Notes: generated by a model not told the origin, from the letters alone. A stretch of DNA of 64,000 nucleotides from Saccharothrix sp. NRRL B-16314 (GCF_000716595.1 NZ_JNXC01000003.1:372001-436000); one strand, 5' to 3'. Counted from the stretch's first letter, positions 1-9,809 are shown. Numbers and translations are program-made.

Positions 1-111
1 CGGCTGGTGACCAGGGGCGCCGAGCAGGCCAACGAGCAGGAGATCGAGGACAACCCCAGGGCCGCCTCGGTGAGGCTGAGGGCGGCGGAACGCATCCGGG
101 AGGCGACATGA
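1..111 (+). CDS. rsmH: 16S rRNA m4C1402 methyltransferase, C-terminal end (partial)
   Basis: Only the last 36 codons are in the window; the reading frame is open from base 1 to a TGA at 109-111. The visible tail ends in [15 protein letters not shown], which matches the conserved end of RsmH/MraW (the NPRA..A.LRA..R motif). The enzyme methylates N4 of C1402 in 16S rRNA. It is the usual first or second gene of the dcw cluster, which fits what follows. Its stop overlaps the next ATG as ATGA, so the two genes are translationally coupled. The call rests on this short tail plus position. Confidence 0.85.
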   Translation, partial: RLVTRGAEQANEQEIEDNPRAASVRLRAAERIREAT

Positions 112-875
112 CCGCACCGGCACGGACCGGCGGGGGCGTGCCGTCCCGGGCCCGGGACGCGAAGCCCCGTGAGCGCGCGCTGAAGGCCGTGCCGGCGGAA
201 CGCCGTCGGTCGGCCGCGGTGGAACGCGCCTACGCGCGGCGGGCGCAGCGCGGTTCGGCGTCGCGCGGCCCAGCGGTGACGCGTCAGCCCGTGGTGGCGC
301 CCAAGGCGCCGTTCGTGGTGATGGTGATGGTCGTGCTCGGCGTCGGCATCGCGGCGATCATGTGGCTGTCCACCCAGGCGACGGCGGACTCGTACCGGCT
401 GCAGGACGCGCGGGCCGAGGAGACCAGGCTCGCCCGGCAGGTCGAGCAGCTGCGGCAGGAGGTCGCGTTGGCCGAGTCGCCGCTGAACCTGGCCGAGGCC
501 GCGGCGAAGCTGGGGATGCTCCCGGCGGGCGACCCGGCGCGGCTGCGCAAGCTGCCGGACGGGACGGTCGAGGTGTACGGCAAGCCGTCCGCGGTCCAGC
601 CCCCGCCGCCGCCCGTGACGTCGACGCCGGCCCCGCCTCCGGCCGGGACACCTGCCCAGAACCCGCCGGCGCAAGACCAGCCTGCACAGAACCCGCCGAC
701 GCAGAACCCGCCGGCTCAGAACGAGCCGACGCAGAACCCGCCGGCTCAGAACCAGCAGGTCCAGAACCCGCCGGCCCAGACGACCCAGCCGGACCAGCAG
801 CAGCAGACACCGCCCGCCGGCCAGGCCACCCAGCCCGCGGCGGGTGCGGAACAGTCGGTACCAGGAGGTCGGTGA
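108..875 (+). CDS. FtsL-like septum protein with Pro/Gln/Asn-rich tail
   Basis: A 255-residue bitopic membrane protein in the ftsL position between rsmH and ftsI. Residues 1-65 are a basic cytoplasmic arm, about 68-88 a single membrane helix, and about 96-122 a coiled coil ([18 protein letters not shown]), as in FtsL/DivIC proteins that bridge FtsQ to FtsW/FtsI. The tail from about 165 is low complexity: Pro runs, then imperfect NPPAQN/NPPTQN units. Such a long extracytoplasmic tail is unusual for FtsL, though actinobacterial FtsL proteins are often extended. ATG overlaps the rsmH stop, and ftsI follows at once. FtsL is called by topology and context because the family has little sequence identity. 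Confidence 0.75.
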   Translation: MTAPARTGGGVPSRARDAKPRERALKAVPAERRRSAAVERAYARRAQRGSASRGPAVTRQPVVAPKAPFVVMVMVVLGVGIAAIMWLSTQATADSYRLQDARAEETRLARQVEQLRQEVALAESPLNLAEAAAKLGMLPAGDPARLRKLPDGTVEVYGKPSAVQPPPPPVTSTPAPPPAGTPAQNPPAQDQPAQNPPTQNPPAQNEPTQNPPAQNQQVQNPPAQTTQPDQQQQTPPAGQATQPAAGAEQSVPGGR

Positions 876-2767
876 TGCCGGGGCCAAGCCGAGGCAGGCC
901 CGTGCGCCGCCCGTTGTCCGTCCGGGGGCCCGCCCCCAAACGACGGCGCGGCAACAGCCGGGTCCGCCTCACGGTCGGCCGGCTGCTCCTGGTGGGCGCC
1001 CTGGTCGCCGCGGGCATCAAGCTCGTGCACGTGCAGGGCTTCCAGGCCGAGGCGCTGTCCGCGCAGGCCGAGCAGCAGCGCGCCACGCCGATCGACATCC
1101 CGGCCGAGCGCGGCTCGATCCTCGACCGCAACGGCAAGCAGTTGGCGTTCAGCGTCGAGGCGCGGGCGCTCTACGCCGTGCCCCAGCTGATGCGCCGGAC
1201 GTGGGCCAAGGAGCTCGAGGCCAAGCCGAACATCGGCAGCTTCGAGGACCGGATCGCGGCCATCGCGGAGTTCATCGAGCAGACGCTGGGCCCCGAGGTC
1301 AACGGGCAGAAGTCCGACCGGGACACGATGCTCGCCAAGCTGTCGAAGGACACCACGTACGTCGAGCTGGTCGACAACGTCGACCCGGGCAAGGCCGCCG
1401 TGATCACGGAGAAGTACGCCGACATCGGCTCCGAGTACCGGGCCGTGCGGGTGTACCCGAACGGCGAGCTGGCCTCGAACATCATCGGCGCGGCGAACTG
1501 GCGCAGGGACGAGGAACCACCCGCCACGCACGGCCTGCTGGGGTTGGAGATCGCGCAGGACAACCTGCTCGCCGGCAGCAACGGGCGCCGGGTCGTGGAC
1601 ACCATGCAGGGCAACGACGACGTCGTCATCCCCGGGCCGGGGCGGTCGCGCGAGCTGGCCGCCGCCACACCGGGCAAGAGCCTCGAGCTGACGTTGGACG
1701 TGGACACCCAGTACGCCTTGCAGGGCATGGTGAAGGAGTACACGGCCAGGACGGCGGCGCGCAGCGGGTCCGCGGTGGTGCTCGACACCCGGACCGGCGA
1801 GATCCTGGCGATGGCCAACGACAAGACGTTCGACCCGTACGACTTCGGCAAGGCCTCCGAGGACCAGTTGCGCAACATCGCGGTCACGTCGGTGTTCGAG
1901 CCGGGTTCGGTGAACAAGATCGTGACGGCCGCGACGGCCATCGAGGACGGCGTCTTCCAACCGGACAGCGTGCTCCAGGTGGACGGCAGCATCAAGGTCG
2001 CCGACCGGGTGGTCGGGGACGCGTGGGACCACGGTCGGCTGGACATGACGTTCACCGGCGTGTTCGCGAAGTCCTCCAACGTCGGCACGCTGATGACGGC
2101 GCAGAAGATCGGGCCGGACCGGTACTACGACATGCTGCGGAAGTTCGGGCTCGGCGAGCGGACCCAGTCCGGGCTGCCCGGCGAGGAACCGGGTTTCGTG
2201 CCGCCGCTCAACCAGTGGTCCGGGTCGACGTTCGGCAACCTGCCGATCGGGCAGGGCCTGAGCATGACGCTGCTCCAGATGACCGGGATGTACCAGGCGA
2301 TCGCGAACGACGGTGTGCGCATCCCGCCGCGCATCGTGCGGGCCGAGGTGTCGGCCGACGGCGGGCGCAAGGAGATGGGTCCGCCGCAGAGCGAGCGGGT
2401 CGTGTCGCCGCAGACGGCGAAGACGGTGCGGGAGATGTTCCGGGCGGTGGTGCAGAACGCGCCGGGGCAGACCGGCACCGGGCCGTCGGCGGCGCTGCCG
2501 GGCTACCAGATCACCGGCAAGACGGGGACGGCGCAGCAGATCGACGCCAAGTGCGGCTGCTACAGCAACTCGCAGCACTGGATCACGTTCGCCGGCATCC
2601 TGCCCGCCGACAACCCGAGGTTCGTCGTCGGCATCATGATGGACAACCCGACCGTGGGCCCGCAGTCCGCCGCGCCGCTGTTCCACGACATCGCGTCGTA
2701 CCTGTCGCAGCGCTACCAGGTGCCGTTGTCCGCGGAGCAGAGCCCGATCGTGCCGCTGGTGCTCTGA
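875..2767 (+). CDS. ftsI: Septal class B penicillin-binding protein (PBP3/FtsI)
   Basis: A D,D-transpeptidase that cross-links septal peptidoglycan as the partner of FtsW. The 630-residue product has a basic N-terminus, one membrane anchor near 33-48, the class B dimerisation-region signature AERGSILDRNG, and the three transpeptidase boxes: SVNK (Ser345), SSN (400-402) and KTG (549-551). No PASTA repeats follow. I chose ATG 875 because AGGAGG at 863-868 precedes it by 6 bp and it abuts the ftsL-like stop; GTG 872 is an alternative. The frame is open as far back as 362, but that stretch is the antisense-free shadow of the ftsL-like gene. Confidence 0.95.
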   Translation: MPGPSRGRPVRRPLSVRGPAPKRRRGNSRVRLTVGRLLLVGALVAAGIKLVHVQGFQAEALSAQAEQQRATPIDIPAERGSILDRNGKQLAFSVEARALYAVPQLMRRTWAKELEAKPNIGSFEDRIAAIAEFIEQTLGPEVNGQKSDRDTMLAKLSKDTTYVELVDNVDPGKAAVITEKYADIGSEYRAVRVYPNGELASNIIGAANWRRDEEPPATHGLLGLEIAQDNLLAGSNGRRVVDTMQGNDDVVIPGPGRSRELAAATPGKSLELTLDVDTQYALQGMVKEYTARTAARSGSAVVLDTRTGEILAMANDKTFDPYDFGKASEDQLRNIAVTSVFEPGSVNKIVTAATAIEDGVFQPDSVLQVDGSIKVADRVVGDAWDHGRLDMTFTGVFAKSSNVGTLMTAQKIGPDRYYDMLRKFGLGERTQSGLPGEEPGFVPPLNQWSGSTFGNLPIGQGLSMTLLQMTGMYQAIANDGVRIPPRIVRAEVSADGGRKEMGPPQSERVVSPQTAKTVREMFRAVVQNAPGQTGTGPSAALPGYQITGKTGTAQQIDAKCGCYSNSQHWITFAGILPADNPRFVVGIMMDNPTVGPQSAAPLFHDIASYLSQRYQVPLSAEQSPIVPLVL

Positions 2768-2777
2768 CCGGCGCCGG

Positions 2778-3698
2778 TCACGGCACCACAGTGCTCCACG
2801 CGCCTTCCGGGTGGTCTTCGCTGAGGGCCTGACCCGAGGCGCTGTTCCAGCTCGACGTGACCCCGAAGGTGACCGCCGCCCCCACCGCTGTCACCCCGTT
2901 CCGCTGGAGGTCGGCCGCCGGATCGTCCGGCCGGCTGAACAGCCCACCGGCCGACGCCACGTTCCGGCGTGCGAAACCGAGGGCGCCGGGGTGCACGTCG
3001 GTGGGGTAGAAGCGCGCTTCACCGTGCATGGTGAACCTGCCTCGCGTGCTGTCCTCGACCTGGTCGCCGGCCGGGATCAGCGACGTGAGGGCGAACGTGT
3101 CCAGGCTCCCGTCCTGGCCGAAGCCGCCCTTCGGGCCGACCGTCCACAGCTCCCAGTAAGCGGTGTCGCCGGCGTTGACGGTCGCATTGGGGTCCTTGAC
3201 GTAGTCGTCCAACGCGCTGCCCGAGAGCGGTGTCCAGACGCCGTCCCCGTCGTGCTTCTCCACGTCGAACCTGCGGGTCACCCGCTGGATGATCACGCCC
3301 CGCACCGGGTTGGCCACTTTCCACCGGCGACGGCGCGCGAAGTTGCCGCACAGCCCCTCATCGCCTTCCGCTTCGACCGTGGCGGTCAGCACGGGATCAG
3401 GCGCGGCGACCTGGGCGGGCGTGGCGGCGCCTGACACCTCGGCGTTCTCGGCGGCCTTGGCGGCGCTGCGGGTGTTGGGCGCTCGTTGCACCACCGGATT
3501 CCGGTGCACGGCCTCGGCGCGCCGTTCGCCGGCCAGCATGGTCGTGACCGCCTGGTTGCCCACGCTGCGTTGCAACGCCATGACCGCGTCCACGCCGTGC
3601 GCAGGCTCCCGCGCGGACCGCAGCTCCGTCGAGTCGGCCCGTGCCCCGGTGGCCCGCCGTTCCCGGTCCGCGTCTCGCTGCTGCCCTGGTGCCCGCAT
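2778..3698 (-). CDS. Protein with N-terminal LQRxxGN motif, cargo-like of contractile injection systems
   Basis: Product of 306 residues, read against the dcw genes and convergent with ftsI (10 bp apart). Residues 1-40 are charged and disordered. MALQRSVGNQAVTTML at about 40-55 matches the LQRxxGNxAV motif common in actinobacterial proteins linked to extracellular contractile injection systems, often with DUF4157. A low-complexity Ala-rich stretch reaches about 100, and the rest (Trp/Asp/Gly-rich) has no fold I recognise. The start is set by GGAGGG just upstream of ATG 3698; longer frames upstream run across murE. No HExxH of DUF4157 is visible. Function is unknown; effector or structural roles are inference from the motif only. 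Confidence 0.6.
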   Translation of the reverse strand: MRAPGQQRDADRERRATGARADSTELRSAREPAHGVDAVMALQRSVGNQAVTTMLAGERRAEAVHRNPVVQRAPNTRSAAKAAENAEVSGAATPAQVAAPDPVLTATVEAEGDEGLCGNFARRRRWKVANPVRGVIIQRVTRRFDVEKHDGDGVWTPLSGSALDDYVKDPNATVNAGDTAYWELWTVGPKGGFGQDGSLDTFALTSLIPAGDQVEDSTRGRFTMHGEARFYPTDVHPGALGFARRNVASAGGLFSRPDDPAADLQRNGVTAVGAAVTFGVTSSWNSASGQALSEDHPEGAWSTVVP

Positions 3699-3920
3699 CG
3701 GCCCTCCAGTCCGACTTCCGGAAGACTGCCACCGTACGGACGTGCGTCCGGCGGCAACGAGGCCCGCCAGGGCACGCCAAGGGCAGACGTGTTGCCCCTG
3801 GGACCACGACATCCGGCCGTGCCGACCGGGGAAGGGCGAGAGGCTGTGACGAACCCCCAGCACCGGTCCGGAGTGGACGTGCCGGGTGACCACTCTCCGT
3901 ACGCCGGTAGCCTTCCGCGC

Positions 3921-5450
3921 GTGCCTGCCAAGCTCGAGGGCAAGGTCGCGACCGCTCCGCCTCGCCCTTCCCGCACCCAGCCCGTCGCCGTGTCCGAACT
4001 CGCCACGACGGTCGACGCGCACCTCACCGCACCCGACCGGGCACATGTCCAGGTCGGCGGCGTGACGCTGCGCGCTCAGCACGTCCGACCGGGAGACCTC
4101 TTCGCCGCGCTGCCGGGCACACGCGTGCACGGAGCCGACTTCGCCGCCCAAGCCGTGGAGAACGGCGCGGTGGCGGTGCTGACCGACGCGCGCGGCGCGG
4201 AGAAGGTCGACGGGGTGCCCGTGCTGGTGCACCCGGACCCCCGCGCCGTGCTCGGACACCTCGCCTCCCGCGTCTACGGCCACCCGTCGACCAGGCTGAA
4301 CGTGTGGGGCGTGACCGGGACGTCCGGCAAGACCACCACCAGCTACATGATCGACTCGGCGCTCCGCGCGGCCGGTCGCGCCACCGGGCTCATCGGCACG
4401 GTCGAGACGCGCGTCGCCGATCGCCGCCTCGACAGCGCCCTCACCACGCCCGAGGCCCCTGACCTGCAAGCCCTGCTGGCCGTGATGCTGGAATGCGGCA
4501 CCACAGACGTCACCATGGAGGTCTCCAGCCACGCGCTGCGCCTCGGCCGGGTGGGTGGCGTCGGATTCTCCGTCGGCGCGTTCACCAACCTCTCCCAGGA
4601 CCACCTGGACTTCCACCCCGACATGGAGGACTACTTCCGGACCAAGGCCGAGCTGTTCGACGGCCGGGCCCGCACCGAGGTGGTCTGCGTGGACGGCGAG
4701 TGGGGTCCCCGGCTGGTCACGGGCGACACCGTGACGGTCGCCACGACGAAACCGGCCGACTGGACGTCCTCCGACGTCACCGTGTCGGCGACCGGTGAGC
4801 AGGGGTTCACCGCGCACGGCCCGGACGGCGTCACGATCGACGTCGAGCTCAGCCTCCCCGGTGACTTCAACGTCGCCAACGCCCTCCTCGCCATCGCCTG
4901 CCTGCACTCGCAGGGCGTCCCGACCGGCGCCATCCGCGAAGGCCTGAAGAACGTCCAGGTCCCCGGCCGGATGCAGCGCGTCGACGAAGGCCAGGACTTC
5001 ACCGCCGTCGTCGACTACTCGCACAAGCCCGCCGCCGTCGCGCTCGCCCTCCAGGCGGTCCGCGCCCGCGCCACCGGCCGGATCATCACCGTCCTGGGCT
5101 GCGGCGGTGACCGCGACACGGCCAAGCGGCCCCTCATGGGCGAGGAAGCGGCCCGGCGCAGCGACGTCCTGGTCGTCACCGACGACAACCCGCGCAGCGA
5201 GGACCCGGCGGACATCCGGTCGGCCATGCTGCGCGGCGCGCTGGCCGTGCCGGACGGCGAACGCGGCGAGGTCGTGGAGATCGGCGACCGCCGCGCCGCC
5301 ATCGAGCACGCCGTGTCCCTCGCCCGCACCGGCGACGTCGTCGTGATCGCGGGCAAGGGCCACGAGACCGGCCAGGAGGTCGCGGGCGTCGTGCACCCGT
5401 TCTCCGACGTGGACGCACTGACGAACGCGATCCGGGGAGCCGTCAAGTGA
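3921..5450 (+). CDS. murE: UDP-MurNAc-L-Ala-D-Glu:meso-diaminopimelate ligase
   Basis: Adds the third stem amino acid to the peptidoglycan precursor in the cytoplasm. The Mur-ligase P-loop VTGTSGKTTT lies near residue 135, the domain-2 motif NLSQDHLDFH follows, and DDNPRSEDP, whose DNPR box recognises meso-DAP, lies near 430. This indicates a DAP-type wall. The start is uncertain. GTG 3921 gives 509 residues and sits 8 bp after TAGCCT (3907-3912), as a leaderless start would. GTG 3846 (534 residues) is the main alternative. The end overlaps murF as GTGA. Confidence 0.92.
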   Translation: MPAKLEGKVATAPPRPSRTQPVAVSELATTVDAHLTAPDRAHVQVGGVTLRAQHVRPGDLFAALPGTRVHGADFAAQAVENGAVAVLTDARGAEKVDGVPVLVHPDPRAVLGHLASRVYGHPSTRLNVWGVTGTSGKTTTSYMIDSALRAAGRATGLIGTVETRVADRRLDSALTTPEAPDLQALLAVMLECGTTDVTMEVSSHALRLGRVGGVGFSVGAFTNLSQDHLDFHPDMEDYFRTKAELFDGRARTEVVCVDGEWGPRLVTGDTVTVATTKPADWTSSDVTVSATGEQGFTAHGPDGVTIDVELSLPGDFNVANALLAIACLHSQGVPTGAIREGLKNVQVPGRMQRVDEGQDFTAVVDYSHKPAAVALALQAVRARATGRIITVLGCGGDRDTAKRPLMGEEAARRSDVLVVTDDNPRSEDPADIRSAMLRGALAVPDGERGEVVEIGDRRAAIEHAVSLARTGDVVVIAGKGHETGQEVAGVVHPFSDVDALTNAIRGAVK

Positions 5451-6907
5451 TCCAGCTGAGCCTCGCCGAGATCGCCGAGGCGGTCGGCGGCAAGCTGCAC
5501 AACGCCACCGGCGCCGAGGTGGTCACCGGCACCGTCGAGTTCGACACCCGCAAGATCACGGCCGGCGGCCTGTTCGTGGCGCTGCCCGGTGAACGGGTCG
5601 ACGGCCACGACTTCGCCGCCCAGGCCGTCGGGCAGGGTGCGGTCGGCGTCCTGGCGGGCCGTGAGGTCGACGCGCCCGCCGTCATCGCGCCGCCCGTCGA
5701 GCAGTCCTCGGGCAAGGCCTACGTGCTGTCCGGCGACACGGACGGCGCGGGCGCGGCGGTGCTCGCGGCACTGGCCAGGCTCGCCCGCCACGTCACCGAC
5801 CGGCTCGAGAACCTGACCGTGATCGGCGTGACCGGCTCGTCCGGCAAGACGTCGACCAAGGACCTCATCGCCCAGGTCCTGGCGCCGCTCGGCCCGACCA
5901 TCGCGCCGCCCGGGTCGTTCAACAACGAACTCGGCCACCCGTGGACGGCCCTGCGCGCCGACGAGACCACCCGGTTCCTGGTGCTGGAGCTCAGCGCCCG
6001 CGGCGTCGGGCACATCGCCGAGCTGTGCCGGGTCGCCCCGCCGCGCGTCGGCGCCGTGCTGAACGTCGGCAGCGCCCACGTCGGCGAGTTCGGCTCACGG
6101 GAGGGCATCGCCCAGGCCAAGGGCGAGCTGGTCGAGGCGCTGCCGGAGGACGGCATCGCGATCCTGAACGCCGACGACCCGCTCGTCGCGGGCATGGCCG
6201 GGCGCACGAAGGCCAGGGTCGTGCTGACCGGCGAGAACCCGAACGCCCACGTCCGCGCGACGGACGTCGAGCTGGACGAGCAGGCCCGCGCCCGCTTCAC
6301 GCTGGTCACGCCCGTCGGCGAGGCGACCGTCCGACTCGCCGTCCACGGGCCGCACCAGGTCGGCAACGCCCTCACCGCCGCCGCGATCGCCCTCGAACTC
6401 GGCGCGACGCCGGAGCAGATCGCGCAGAGCCTCGGGAACGCCGAACGGGTCTCCGCGCATCGCATGGCGGTCTCCGAACGTCCTGACGGTGTGACGATCG
6501 TCAACGACGCGTACAACGCGAACCCGGAATCGGTGCGCGCGGCCCTGAAGTCGCTCGCCACCATCTCCAGGGCCACCACGCCCGCCCGCCGGAGCTGGGC
6601 GGTGCTGGGCCCGATGGCCGAACTCGGTGCGGACTCGATCCGCGCGCACGACGAGATCGGACGGCTCGCGGTCCGCTTGGACATCAACAAGCTGGTCGTG
6701 GTCGGTCAGGACGCCCGCGCGATGCAGCAAGGGGCGCACCTGGAAGGATCATGGGGAGAAGAAGCGATTTTGGTGCCCGACGTGACGGCGGCCGTCGAGC
6801 TGCTGCGCGACCAGGTGCGGCCCGGTGACGTCGTCCTGGTGAAGGCATCCAACTCATACGGCCTGTGGCGGGTTGCCGAGGCTCTCCTGGAGGCGGTCAG
6901 CAAGTGA
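5447..6907 (+). CDS. murF: UDP-MurNAc-tripeptide:D-Ala-D-Ala ligase
   Basis: Joins D-Ala-D-Ala to the UDP-MurNAc-tripeptide, completing the pentapeptide. The 486-residue protein has the ATP-binding loop [13 protein letters not shown] near 128-140 and the MurF signature [11 protein letters not shown] near 350. Its GTG start overlaps the murE stop (GTGA) and its own stop overlaps mraY the same way, so murE-murF-mraY is a tightly coupled translational unit. Length is normal for the family, and nothing odd is visible. Confidence 0.95.
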   Translation: MIQLSLAEIAEAVGGKLHNATGAEVVTGTVEFDTRKITAGGLFVALPGERVDGHDFAAQAVGQGAVGVLAGREVDAPAVIAPPVEQSSGKAYVLSGDTDGAGAAVLAALARLARHVTDRLENLTVIGVTGSSGKTSTKDLIAQVLAPLGPTIAPPGSFNNELGHPWTALRADETTRFLVLELSARGVGHIAELCRVAPPRVGAVLNVGSAHVGEFGSREGIAQAKGELVEALPEDGIAILNADDPLVAGMAGRTKARVVLTGENPNAHVRATDVELDEQARARFTLVTPVGEATVRLAVHGPHQVGNALTAAAIALELGATPEQIAQSLGNAERVSAHRMAVSERPDGVTIVNDAYNANPESVRAALKSLATISRATTPARRSWAVLGPMAELGADSIRAHDEIGRLAVRLDINKLVVVGQDARAMQQGAHLEGSWGEEAILVPDVTAAVELLRDQVRPGDVVLVKASNSYGLWRVAEALLEAVSK

Positions 6908-7992
6908 AGAGCATCCTCATCGCGGCGGCCATCGCGCTGATCGCGTCGATCATGCTGACGCCGTACCTGATCAAAGTCTTCTCCCGTCAGGGTTTCGGCC
7001 AGGAGATCCGCGAAGAAGGCCCGCAGAGCCACAAGACCAAGCGCGGCACGCCCACCATGGGTGGCGTCGCGATCCTGGTCGCGATGTGGGCCGGCTACCT
7101 GGGCTCGCACCTGGTGAACTCGATGTCGGCGTCCGCGCAGGAGCAGACGCCGAGCGCGTCCGGCCTGCTGGTGCTGATGCTGACCACGTCGCTCGGCCTG
7201 GTCGGCTTCCTGGACGACTTCATCAAGATCCGCAAGCAGCGCAACCTCGGCCTGAACAAGACCGCGAAGCTGGTCGGCCAGTTCCTCGCCACCATCGTCT
7301 TCGCGATCCTGGTCATGCAGTTCCCCAACAAGGACGGGTTGACGCCCGCGTCGGTGAACCTGTCGTTCGTGCGCGACATCGCCGTGGTGTCGTTCGGCGT
7401 CGTGGGTTTCGTGGTGTTCTGCTACGCCGCGATCAGCGCCTGGTCGAACGCCGTGAACCTGACCGACGGCTTGGACGGTCTGGCCGGCGGCACGTCCGCG
7501 ATGGTGCTCGGCACCTACGTGGTGATCAGCTTCTGGCAGTTCCGCTACAACTGCTCCAACCTGCTCGTGGCCGGCTGCTACGACGTGCGCGACCCGCTGG
7601 ACCTGGCCGTGGTCGCCGCCGCCGCGATGGCCGGCTGCATCGGCTTCCTGTGGTGGAACGCCGCGCCCGCCAAGATCTTCATGGGTGACACGGGTTCGCT
7701 CGCGCTGGGCGGTCTCGTGGCCGGTCTCGCCATCACCACCCGCACCGAGCTGCTGATGGTCGTCATCGGCGGTCTGTTCGTGGTCGAGGCGCTGTCGGTG
7801 GTGCTCCAGGTCGCGGTCTTCCGCACGTCACGGCGGCGGCTGTTCCGGATGGCGCCGTTCCACCACCACTTCGAACTCGCCGGGTGGGCCGAAACCACGG
7901 TCATCATCAGGTTCTGGCTGCTCGCGGGCATGTGCTGCATGCTCGGGCTCGGCCTGTTCTACAGCGAGTGGCTGACCGCGGTCGAGAGCTGA
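6904..7992 (+). CDS. mraY: Phospho-MurNAc-pentapeptide translocase (lipid I synthase)
   Basis: Transfers phospho-MurNAc-pentapeptide from UDP to undecaprenyl phosphate at the inner face of the membrane, forming lipid I. Product of 362 residues with about ten membrane helices. The catalytic and Mg-binding motifs are present: [29 protein letters not shown] and the HHH cluster in [16 protein letters not shown] 6904 overlaps the murF stop; the longer frame from 6865 would run into murF. Followed 2 bp later by murD. Confidence 0.95.
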   Translation: MKSILIAAAIALIASIMLTPYLIKVFSRQGFGQEIREEGPQSHKTKRGTPTMGGVAILVAMWAGYLGSHLVNSMSASAQEQTPSASGLLVLMLTTSLGLVGFLDDFIKIRKQRNLGLNKTAKLVGQFLATIVFAILVMQFPNKDGLTPASVNLSFVRDIAVVSFGVVGFVVFCYAAISAWSNAVNLTDGLDGLAGGTSAMVLGTYVVISFWQFRYNCSNLLVAGCYDVRDPLDLAVVAAAAMAGCIGFLWWNAAPAKIFMGDTGSLALGGLVAGLAITTRTELLMVVIGGLFVVEALSVVLQVAVFRTSRRRLFRMAPFHHHFELAGWAETTVIIRFWLLAGMCCMLGLGLFYSEWLTAVES

Positions 7993-7994
7993 CC

Positions 7995-9365
7995 ATGGGA
8001 TTCCTCGCAGGTCGTCACGTCCTGGTCGCCGGCGCGGGCGTCACCGGCCGGTCCGCGGCGGAGGCGTTGCTGGCGGCGGACGCCGTGGTCACCGTGACCG
8101 ACGGTTCGGCCGACAACCTCGCCGCGCTGGAACAGCTGCTGCCCGGCGTGACGCTGGTGCGCGGGTTGGCCGTGCCCCCTCCGGGGACCGACCTGGTCGT
8201 GACCAGCCCGGGGTGGCGCCCGTCCAGCCCGTTGCTGGTCGCGGCTGCCGCGGCCGGTGTCGAGGTGATCGGCGAGGTCGAGCTGGCCTGGCGGATGGGC
8301 CTCGAACTGGCCGACCCGCCGACGTGGCTCGCGGTGACCGGGACGAACGGCAAGACGACGACCGTCGGGATGCTGGAGTCGATCCTGCGCGCGGCGGGGC
8401 TCGACGCGGTCGCGTGCGGCAACGTGGGGTTGCCGGTGGTGGACGCGTTGCTGGCCGGGCGTCGGGTGCTGGCGGTGGAGCTGTCGAGCTTCCAGCTGCA
8501 CTGGTCGCCGTCCGTGCGGCCGTTCGCCGGGGTGCTGCTGAACCTGGCCGAGGACCACCTGGACTGGCACGGGACGTTCGAGGCGTACGCGGCGGCGAAG
8601 GCCGGGGTGCTGACCGGTGAGGTCGGGATCGGCGGGGTGGACGACCCGGTGGTGGCGCGGCTCCTGACGCGGTCGCCCGCGCGGGCGCACGTCGGGTTCA
8701 CCCTGGGGTCGCCGGAGGAAGGGCAGCTCGGGGTCCACGACGGGCAGTTGGTGGACCGGGCGTTCGGGGCTTCGGACACGGTGTTGCTGCCGGCGGCGGA
8801 CGTCCGTCCCGGTGGGCCTCCTGGGATCGCCGACGCGTTGGCGGCGGCGGCCCTGGCCCGCGCGCACGGCGTTCCGGCTTCGGCGGTGGCGCGGGGGTTG
8901 CGCGGGTTCCGGCCGGGGGCGCACCGGGCGGTGCTGGTGGCGACGGTCGGCGGGGTGTCGTACGTCAACGACTCGAAGGCCACCAACCCCCATGCGGCGG
9001 CGGCGTCGTTGCGGTCGCACGAGAGCGTGGTGTGGGTGGCCGGCGGGTTGCTCAAGGGTGCGTCGGTGGACGAGTTGGTGTGCTCGGAAGGGCACCGGCT
9101 GCGCGGGGCGGTGTTGATCGGGACGGACCGCGAGGTGATCGCTTCGGCGTTGGCCAGGCACGCGCCGTCAGTGCCGGTGGCCGTGCTGGAAGGCGCTGAC
9201 GCTGCCGACATGGAGAACGCGGTGCGCGCCGCTCGGTCCATGGCGCAGCCGGGGGATGCGGTCGTGCTGGCGCCGGCGGCGGCGTCGATGGACATGTTCA
9301 GCGACTACGCCCATCGCGGGCAGGCGTTCACCGGGGCCGTGCTGAAGCTGACCGAACAGGGCTGA
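7995..9365 (+). CDS. murD: UDP-MurNAc-L-alanine:D-glutamate ligase
   Basis: Adds D-Glu to UDP-MurNAc-L-Ala. The 456-residue product starts with a Rossmann-like GAGVTGRSAAEALL, then carries the P-loop VTGTNGKTTT near 115, NLAEDHLDWHG and the C-terminal YVNDSKATNP motif. ATG 7995 lies 2 bp after the mraY stop. In most actinobacteria ftsW follows directly; here the next forward division gene is 2 kb away, beyond an inserted regulatory island, and murD ends 6 bp from a convergent small gene. Confidence 0.95.
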   Translation: MGFLAGRHVLVAGAGVTGRSAAEALLAADAVVTVTDGSADNLAALEQLLPGVTLVRGLAVPPPGTDLVVTSPGWRPSSPLLVAAAAAGVEVIGEVELAWRMGLELADPPTWLAVTGTNGKTTTVGMLESILRAAGLDAVACGNVGLPVVDALLAGRRVLAVELSSFQLHWSPSVRPFAGVLLNLAEDHLDWHGTFEAYAAAKAGVLTGEVGIGGVDDPVVARLLTRSPARAHVGFTLGSPEEGQLGVHDGQLVDRAFGASDTVLLPAADVRPGGPPGIADALAAAALARAHGVPASAVARGLRGFRPGAHRAVLVATVGGVSYVNDSKATNPHAAAASLRSHESVVWVAGGLLKGASVDELVCSEGHRLRGAVLIGTDREVIASALARHAPSVPVAVLEGADAADMENAVRAARSMAQPGDAVVLAPAAASMDMFSDYAHRGQAFTGAVLKLTEQG

Positions 9366-9371
9366 ACCGGT

Positions 9372-9707
9372 TCAACGGGACCGCTGGCCGAGGTCCGGGT
9401 AGATGCTGGTCGGGTCTTTCAGGTACGTGTGGGCGGCGTCGATCACCGGGCAGGGCCACGGGGTGCGGGTGAACCGGCCGTCGGTCCACGTCGGTGCGCA
9501 GCCGAGGCAGAGGCCGAGGATGTCGGCCTGGTGATTGCCCAGCGTGCCGCGCAGGGCCGCGATCAGACGGGGGACTTCGGTCCGTGCCACGGCGAGGACG
9601 GTTTCGTCGGCCTCGTGCGCGTCGGTCAACTCCTCGACCGCGTCGAGGTAGCCGAGCATGTCCTGGTCCAACAGGGAGAAGGCACGAGACAGCGCGTCGG
9701 AGATCAT
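9372..9707 (-). CDS. Small Cys-containing protein divergent from XRE regulator
   Basis: A 111-residue protein of unknown function. The N-terminal 70 residues look helical (MISDALSRAFSLLDQDML...). The C-terminus holds the motif LCLGCAPTWTDGRF followed by PWPCPVIDAAHTYL, with three cysteines that could bind a metal; this is inference. It is read away from the XRE gene and convergent with murD, and the 100-bp divergent gap carries repeated AGGCATATYGC sites. The start is uncertain: ATG 9707 lies before the conserved-looking region, but the frame is open further upstream. Pairing with an XRE/DUF397 module suggests a regulated accessory gene. Confidence 0.55.
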   Translation of the reverse strand: MISDALSRAFSLLDQDMLGYLDAVEELTDAHEADETVLAVARTEVPRLIAALRGTLGNHQADILGLCLGCAPTWTDGRFTRTPWPCPVIDAAHTYLKDPTSIYPDLGQRSR

Positions 9708-9739
9708 GGGGCATAAGGTGCTCCAAGCCGCCCCGATCT

Positions 9740-9803
9740 GCAATATCTCGCATAGGCATATCGCAAACTTCACCCGTTCGATAAGGCATATTGCCGATAC
9801 AGT
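9740..9803. promoter_or_regulatory. Divergent operator and leaderless promoter of the XRE gene
   Basis: AGGCATATCGC (9754-9764) and AGGCATATTGC (9784-9794) are direct repeats exactly 30 bp apart, about three helical turns. GCAATAT (9740-9746) is the inverse of ATATTGC (9788-9794). A -10-like TACAGT (9798-9803) ends 6 bp before the XRE ATG, so its mRNA is probably leaderless. The stretch is clearly AT-rich against its surroundings. It probably binds the XRE protein itself, which is inference. Confidence 0.55.
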
Positions 9804-9809
9804 CGGATC

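Noticed and set aside
362..874. N-terminal extension of ftsI to 362
   Set aside because: The extra 171 residues are Ala/Pro/Gly shadow of the ftsL-like gene; AGGAGG and ATG at 875 mark the real start.
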